From Photobacterium gaetbulicola Gung47 (GTDB lineage: Bacteria; Pseudomonadota; Gammaproteobacteria; Enterobacterales; Vibrionaceae): a stretch of 64,000 nucleotides of DNA. Both the position numbers and the translations under genes were made by a program. The stretch lies in NCBI GenBank assembly GCA_000940995.1, contig CP005974.1, positions 1,178,001 to 1,242,000 on the forward strand. The letters are read 5' to 3'. The notes beneath the pieces are model-generated. The model was not told the origin of the DNA. It saw only the letters and a program-made list of their open reading frames with translations, and did no database searches. This document shows positions 59,626 to 64,000 of the stretch, in pieces. Position 1 is the first letter of the stretch, and each line of letters begins with the position of its first letter.

Positions 59626-60799
59626 GGTGTACCTCGTTGCCCTGTGCGTCATATAGCCCGAGCAATGTGGGGGAATGGCTTGAGATCCCCGAGACCAGCG
59701 CGACATCACTTCGGGTCACAAAAATCTGGGTTCGAAATGCCATGACCACCGGAGTGCCTACTGGACAGGGATGTTCGAGTTGCAGGTGGTAATCGATACT
59801 GGCTTGATCATCATTGCGCACACTGACGATAGAGTCTTGGGTTAATCCGTGAGCGGAGCGCTGCCTGATCAGCGCGTGATTCATGTGGCCTCGACGATAA
59901 TAGCCGCCGCCAAAGCAGTAGCTGTTGCCTCCGAACTGATGGGAGACTTCTGTGATATAGGCCATGGCGACTTTTTCAGGCTGGCTGCCATCATGGTTGG
60001 CCGGCATCGTGCCTGTTAATGCGTGACCGGGCTCGCCATGTGTACCACCGTACTGCCGAATTAGCGCTAGTGTCTGCGAGCTGGTAGCCGAAGGCATGTT
60101 GAGCTGAGTGTTTTCGTAGCCGAGTTTGTGCATCTGCGCTTTAGCATCTAGTAAGCTCTCGAGATTTCGCGTCGGCTCTGTATTTTGGGACTCGGGGTTA
60201 TAGAGAAAGCAAGGGAAATGGGTGAGTCCGCTTATTTGCAGGTTGGGCAGGGCTGATATCTCATCGCAGACGCTTTGAAGAGACTCGATCGGAAAGCCCG
60301 CCTCTTGATTGATATAGAAGGTGTCGGCCGTGTGGAAGAATTTCAGGAGGACGCCCTGGATCCGGTTGCTCTTTACGGCAGCAGCGGATATTTCCCTTGC
60401 TTTTTCAATAGAGTAAACCGTGATCACGTCAGGCTGAATAACAGAGAGAATATAAGGAATGTACTGGCTGGGCGGTTGAACCAAATGACCTAGGTGGCTT
60501 ATCTTAATGCCCGCCTGGTGGAGTTGGCGGGCCTCCTTGTAGTCAACACAGACCATCCCGTCATAGCCGAGCTCATTGACCAGAATTCTAGCCAGCAGGG
60601 GATTGCGGCCAAGTTGCTTGGTCATCCCGTAGAGCCTGATTCCGTACTCATCGGCTTTTTCCTTGATGATACGCGCATTCTCTATAAATTGGTCGACATC
60701 AATAACATAGGTATCGGGAAGGATGGTACCGTTTTGCAATAGGTCAATAGCACTATCAATAAGCGCTGGGTTTTGTTTTTGTAATGCTCTTAGAAACAT
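59618..60799 (-). CDS. yhfX: YhfX, alanine racemase-fold PLP enzyme
   Basis: A 393-aa fold type III PLP protein. The PLP lysine is in YGMTKQLGRNPLLARILVNE. Other conserved pieces are GLTHFPCFLYNPES, HGEPGHALTGTMPANHDG, YCFGGGYYRRGHMNHAL and FRTQIFVTRSDVALVSGI, all as in E. coli YhfX. The substrate is unknown; racemase or decarboxylase chemistry is possible. ATG 60799 is used. The 100-base gap to yhfT holds competing hairpins (60824-60887). Confidence 0.9.
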   Translation of the reverse strand: MFLRALQKQNPALIDSAIDLLQNGTILPDTYVIDVDQFIENARIIKEKADEYGIRLYGMTKQLGRNPLLARILVNELGYDGMVCVDYKEARQLHQAGIKISHLGHLVQPPSQYIPYILSVIQPDVITVYSIEKAREISAAAVKSNRIQGVLLKFFHTADTFYINQEAGFPIESLQSVCDEISALPNLQISGLTHFPCFLYNPESQNTEPTRNLESLLDAKAQMHKLGYENTQLNMPSATSSQTLALIRQYGGTHGEPGHALTGTMPANHDGSQPEKVAMAYITEVSHQFGGNSYCFGGGYYRRGHMNHALIRQRSAHGLTQDSIVSVRNDDQASIDYHLQLEHPCPVGTPVVMAFRTQIFVTRSDVALVSGISSHSPTLLGLYDAQGNEVHHG

Positions 60800-60823
60800 G
60801 TAAACCCCTTTTTGAGGATGAAC

Positions 60824-60887
60824 AGAGCCAGTCCACGGCTGATGCATGTGGACAAGGACTGGTTTTCATCAGGTTGGAACTGGCTCT
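60824..60887 (-). promoter_or_regulatory. Mutually exclusive hairpins between yhfT and yhfX
   Basis: AGAGCCAGT (60824-60832) can pair with ACTGGCTCT (60879-60887). Alternatively CCAGTCC (60828-60834) pairs with GGACTGG (60856-60862), helped by GTCCAC/GTGGAC (60831-60853). The two folds share bases and exclude each other, as in attenuators or processing sites. Confidence 0.45.
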
Positions 60888-60899
60888 TTTCGCTATTCG

Positions 60900-62201
60900 C
60901 TAGACAGAAAACAGACCGAACATATAAAGCACGTTGAGTACGACACCGGTCAAAATGGCGGCAACGGCTGGGGCCGCTATTTTCAAGATAGGCCGTCCCA
61001 TGACCTCATTGAGGAAGAACAGCATGGTGAAGATGGTCAGCCCGGTCGTTGCCCCCATCTTCATGACGGCCAGTACCCCGCCGATCAGCAGTGAAAATTC
61101 CATCAAGGTGTTCATGGAGTTTCGGATGTTGTCCGAGGCATTGCGGATGGAAGGAAATTGCTCGAGAAAGTGGCCGATTTTGCGCAACAGGAAGACTTCG
61201 ACACAGATGGTGAGGCCGCCGAGAACCGCTGCAACAGGGATATTAGGCGAGAGGTAACCCACGACAAATACGAAGGTCATTCCGACCACGCCGTATACCC
61301 CAGTGGCCAGTGCCGTAGTGGCGATTAGCGGTACAAAGCCCAGGCCCCGCATAAACTCGGACAAGGCCACTTGCTGCATTGCGGCTTCTTTCTCTATTGG
61401 ATCAGTCAGTTTATAGGCATCTGCCAGTGCATAGATGGACACTTCAGATCCCGCGAAGATACCCGCGTTGGCGACAATGGCGATCAGCGAGCCGGTTGCC
61501 GCGAGCAGCGGTAAGTGTTTCATTATCCGCTTGGTGCGTTCGTCAAACAGGCTATGCATGCCCGACATATCGGGTGGTGTGATTCCGTTTCGCTTGTCAT
61601 TGATATCTTTGTGAACGGCCGTACCGACCAGCATCAGCATACCGACAAAAATCTGGATGGACTCCGGGTAGATGGCGGTAAATTGGATGGTGAGCAGGCG
61701 CGAGAGCAGAACGACGGCGGCTGCGATAGCACCGGCTTTCCAGCCAAACTGATAGAAAATGGCGAGTAGAGGGAATAGCGCAAAAGCGGTCATGACCGGG
61801 GTGCCGAGCTCGCCCAGCGCGCCAAGGGCATCTATGGGGAGGCCTGTTAGTACCGCATTGACACCGCTCAGGGAGGTGACAACCAAGATCCCCCATAATC
61901 CACCAGCAAGTGCTGCCAACCAGTGGCTGGCGATCATCACACCGAGGATATCGGTGGGCAGGAAAAGTAACCAAGGGTTGAGCAGGCCTGTCGACAGGGT
62001 AAATGAAATACCGACAGAGGCGACAAAGCCAATTGATAGGCCGAAGGCGACCGAGCCGGCGTCGCGGCGGGTCATATGGCCTTCTACCAACTGCGGCAGG
62101 ATTGGGCGGATCCCGTCATGGAACACAGAGGCGCTGAGGTTGGCAATAAATGCCGTCATGGCGCAGAGTAGGGCAACCAGCCCGATGTTCATCATATCCA
62201 T
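60900..62201 (-). CDS. yhfT: YhfT family membrane transporter
   Basis: A 433-aa inner-membrane protein with ~11 helices. Family motifs include ANLSASVFHDGIRPILPQLV, GHMTRRDAGSVAFGLSIGFV and EFMRGLGFVPLIATTALAT, as in YhfT/PTS-IIC-like carriers. It is probably the importer for the substrate of the operon's enzymes. ATG 62201 is used; a cluster of ATGs within the first codons leaves the exact start open. It follows yhfU by 6 bases. Confidence 0.88.
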   Translation of the reverse strand: MDMMNIGLVALLCAMTAFIANLSASVFHDGIRPILPQLVEGHMTRRDAGSVAFGLSIGFVASVGISFTLSTGLLNPWLLFLPTDILGVMIASHWLAALAGGLWGILVVTSLSGVNAVLTGLPIDALGALGELGTPVMTAFALFPLLAIFYQFGWKAGAIAAAVVLLSRLLTIQFTAIYPESIQIFVGMLMLVGTAVHKDINDKRNGITPPDMSGMHSLFDERTKRIMKHLPLLAATGSLIAIVANAGIFAGSEVSIYALADAYKLTDPIEKEAAMQQVALSEFMRGLGFVPLIATTALATGVYGVVGMTFVFVVGYLSPNIPVAAVLGGLTICVEVFLLRKIGHFLEQFPSIRNASDNIRNSMNTLMEFSLLIGGVLAVMKMGATTGLTIFTMLFFLNEVMGRPILKIAAPAVAAILTGVVLNVLYMFGLFSV

Positions 62202-62207
62202 ATCGGC

Positions 62208-62567
62208 TTACCTGCTTGCGAGTGTATTGATTAACATGGGGACAGCATGTTCGACATGCTCTACCGAGAGGCCGAAGGCCACTTTGCCTTCGCTGACGAA
62301 TTGATCGATTTCGTTTTGTTTGGCTCGAATCGCGGGCTTGGCAATGGTGCAGCTTTGGGCAAAGCCAATGATCGCAATGGCGATTGACAGCGCGGCGCCA
62401 GCACCGGTATTGCAACAGCCAATGTAATAGTCGAGCTCCCCGCTTTTGACTTTCATCGCGGCTTCCATATCGTTGAGGATGTGGCACTCAAACAGGCCCG
62501 GTGACGTTTGTTCAATTTGCTCTTTAATTTGCTCACGTTGTAAGCCGGCAATTCCGATTTTTTTCAT
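62208..62567 (-). CDS. yhfU: YhfU, DUF2620 protein
   Basis: A 119-aa small protein. GIAGLQREQIKEQIEQTSPG, DYYIGCCNTGAGAALSIAIA and GFAQSCTIAKPAIRA are as in YhfU/DUF2620. The Cys-Cys-x-Thr-Gly-Ala-Gly segment looks like a binding site, perhaps for a phosphorylated or thiol compound. The function is unknown. ATG 62567 with AAGGA is preferred over the TTG at 62573. Confidence 0.85.
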   Translation of the reverse strand: MKKIGIAGLQREQIKEQIEQTSPGLFECHILNDMEAAMKVKSGELDYYIGCCNTGAGAALSIAIAIIGFAQSCTIAKPAIRAKQNEIDQFVSEGKVAFGLSVEHVEHAVPMLINTLASR

Positions 62568-62594
62568 AATCAATCCTTGTTATTTTTCTGCTTG

Positions 62595-63473
62595 TTATTG
62601 GAAAACCTTGTAGGGGGTGTGTTTCAACATCATGTCGATTTCGGCCTGGCTGATGCCGCTCGCCAGTAACTGGGGAACGAACTTGTCCATCAGATAGCAA
62701 AAGCCGAGGCCGCCGTTTTGTTTAAGGTGTGAACGTCGAGTGATATCCATCGATAGCATGACTTGGTCCAGCCTACCGCGTTCCGATAAGGCTTTGAGCA
62801 TGTCAATGCGACGGCTATCCGGGTAGTAGCTGTTCTTGCCGATGGTGTCGAACTGGATGTGGCAGCCTTGATCGAGCAGCCATAAGATATCGTCTAGATT
62901 GTCTTTAAGATCGCAATGGCCAACAGTAACCCTTTCCATATCAACCCCGAACCTTTGGAGCAATTCGATCTGTTGCTTGCCCATGGTACTCATTGATTGA
63001 TGGGTCGATATTGGACGGCCTGTTTCATAGTGGGCCATTGCTGCGGCCTCAAAGACTTTTTGTTCAGCATCCGTAAAAGCATTCTCGCTACTGCCGACCT
63101 CGCCAATCACACTGGCTTTCAGCGAACTGCCTTCGATACCAACGACAATTTCACGGATCATTTCCTGACTAATGTCTCTTGCTGTTTTGGTATACAGTGC
63201 AGGAGGAAAAAATCCCTCTATGTAATATCCGGTGGCAAGAAGGATATTTATTCCAGTATCGGAGATTAAACTTTCAATAAATTGAGGATTTCTTCCCATA
63301 AAGGAATTTGTGACTTCGATAATGTTAAAAACGCCACGTTCGACGAGAGCATCCATTTCCGCTTTGATCAGCGCATATTGATCCAACCGGCAGTCGATAT
63401 CGCCTTTTTGTGCGGACAAATCAATATGTAAATGCTCATGGCAATAGGTATAGCCATCCGCGTCGATCAACAT
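62595..63473 (-). CDS. php: Phosphotriesterase homology protein
   Basis: A 292-aa TIM-barrel amidohydrolase of the phosphotriesterase family, like E. coli Php (YhfV). The first metal motif is TYCHEHLHID (H-x-H). Other ligands are expected near VGHCDLKDNLDD and in LSMDITRRSHL with the late Asp. ASVIGEVGSSENAFT takes the place of the Lys/carboxylate region; a bridging carboxyl ligand other than Lys is usual for Php. The natural substrate is unknown. AAGGAGG precedes the ATG; it overlaps yhfY by 7 bases. Confidence 0.9.
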   Translation of the reverse strand: MLIDADGYTYCHEHLHIDLSAQKGDIDCRLDQYALIKAEMDALVERGVFNIIEVTNSFMGRNPQFIESLISDTGINILLATGYYIEGFFPPALYTKTARDISQEMIREIVVGIEGSSLKASVIGEVGSSENAFTDAEQKVFEAAAMAHYETGRPISTHQSMSTMGKQQIELLQRFGVDMERVTVGHCDLKDNLDDILWLLDQGCHIQFDTIGKNSYYPDSRRIDMLKALSERGRLDQVMLSMDITRRSHLKQNGGLGFCYLMDKFVPQLLASGISQAEIDMMLKHTPYKVFQ

Positions 63474-63844
63474 GCTTCCTCCTTAGTCGGACAAGCTTGA
63501 CAGAGGGAAAATAGGTTGCTGATAAAAAAAGAGTTTTCGGCTACGGGGACGTCGAATAACCCAACCTTGTCGGTGATGGCCTGATTGAGCTTCAGGACGA
63601 ATTCATAGGTGTTATCCTTCATGATTTCGTCGAGGATGTCCTGATCCAACCCTTCAGCCACCGGGATACCATTTTTGATCCGGTCGTAGGCCCTGGCAAA
63701 GTGGGTCATTGCCATCTGGAATTGATCGTTATCCTGAGAGATAGCGAGTTGCTGGATAATTAGGCCGATAGCGGTTTCCGTTGCTTGGCTGGCCTCATGG
63801 CTAATCACCTTGGTTTGTTGTAGCAGAGTGAGACGTTCCTTCAT
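63467..63844 (-). CDS. yhfY: YhfY, PRD-domain protein
   Basis: A 125-aa helical protein corresponding in place and size to E. coli YhfY, a lone PTS regulation domain (PRD). Conserved-type pieces are LTLLQQTKVISHEASQATET, HFARAYDRIKNG and DNTYEFVLKLNQAITD. PRDs in other proteins are phosphorylated at His by PTS components; HFARAYDRI has a candidate His. ATG 63844 follows AGGAG; yhfZ ends 20 bases upstream. Confidence 0.8.
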   Translation of the reverse strand: MKERLTLLQQTKVISHEASQATETAIGLIIQQLAISQDNDQFQMAMTHFARAYDRIKNGIPVAEGLDQDILDEIMKDNTYEFVLKLNQAITDKVGLFDVPVAENSFFISNLFSLCQACPTKEEAC

Positions 63845-63864
63845 TGTTCGCTCCTGATCTGAAA

Positions 63865-64000
63865 TTAATAACTTGGGGTGATCTCGCCCCTAACGACTTG
63901 TTGTTGATGCGCTAGCAAAACGGGAATGTTAATGAGCTTTCTGATCAGCGTTGTAATGTGGGGGTTTTCACCGCTAACAAGCATGACCGCTTCGGAGGCC
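63865..64000 (-). CDS. yhfZ: YhfZ, C-terminal end (cut by window edge)
   Basis: The last 45 codons of a protein whose end reads PVLLAHQQQVVRGEITPSY, similar to the C-terminus of E. coli YhfZ (…HQARVASGEIEPSY). YhfZ has an N-terminal helix-turn-helix domain and a periplasmic-binding-protein-like C-terminal domain and probably regulates the operon. Only the end of the latter is visible here. It is the most upstream gene of the operon within the window. Confidence 0.75.
   Translation of the reverse strand, partial: ASEAVMLVSGENPHITTLIRKLINIPVLLAHQQQVVRGEITPSY

Overview
The window looks like a chromosomal segment of a Vibrionaceae bacterium (Gammaproteobacteria). I lean towards a Photobacterium- or Grimontia-like genome of roughly even GC, but the genus is inference. 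The evidence is the recognisable housekeeping genes (ycaO, grxB, xthA, rluF, aroC, fadI/fadJ, sixA, smrB, prmB, queC, decR, mdlA/mdlB, tesB, ybaY, atl, ffs), a (GlcNAc)n-binding-protein paralogue, two FadL porins, an ECF sigma factor with a DUF3379 partner, and a tandem array of eight tRNA-Tyr genes.

Layout. 1-3.6 kb: end of ycaO, then an M20 dipeptidase coupled to a YfcC-type carrier. 3.6-5.5 kb: a group II intron placed just past the yfcC terminator, with a frameshifted reverse transcriptase/maturase. 5.5-10.8 kb: an orphan family 5 solute-binding protein, then a complete basic-amino-acid ABC importer operon. 10.8-16.2 kb: grxB, xthA, two small envelope proteins, a glutathionyl-hydroquinone reductase and a receiver-TPR regulator broken by two frameshifts. 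16.3-17.5 kb: eight tRNA-Tyr genes with a stable-RNA promoter and a terminator. 17.7-24.6 kb: an RND efflux pair, rluF and aroC. 24.7-34.5 kb: a TRIC-type channel and a fatty-acid locus (two fadL, DUF3379/ECF sigma, fadI-fadJ) with FadR-like sites and a possible small RNA. 34.8-40.4 kb: an M16 peptidase, sixA, smrB and prmB. 40.5-51.3 kb: an acyltransferase, then a block that keeps E. coli order (queC, decR, mdlA, mdlB, tesB, ybaY, atl, ffs) but lacks glnK-amtB.

Directly after ffs lies a frameshifted N-terminal fragment that resembles a tyrosine recombinase. The next 7 kb look accessory: an M1-like metallopeptidase, a compact four-gene operon with a T7-lysozyme-type amidase, a peptidoglycan-binding protein and two unrecognised small proteins, and a large secreted protein with a chitin-binding module. 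From 58.4 kb to the right edge runs a yhf-type operon (yhfZ-yhfY-php-yhfU-yhfT-yhfX-yhfW) with an order different from E. coli and no yhfS seen at this end.

The best candidate for an undescribed system is the four-gene amidase operon at 53.8-55.8 kb. The rearranged yhf pathway is second. Three frameshifts (one in the intron ORF, two in the receiver gene) are each repaired by restoring one base. They could be real decay or sequencing errors, so confirm them before calling these genes dead.
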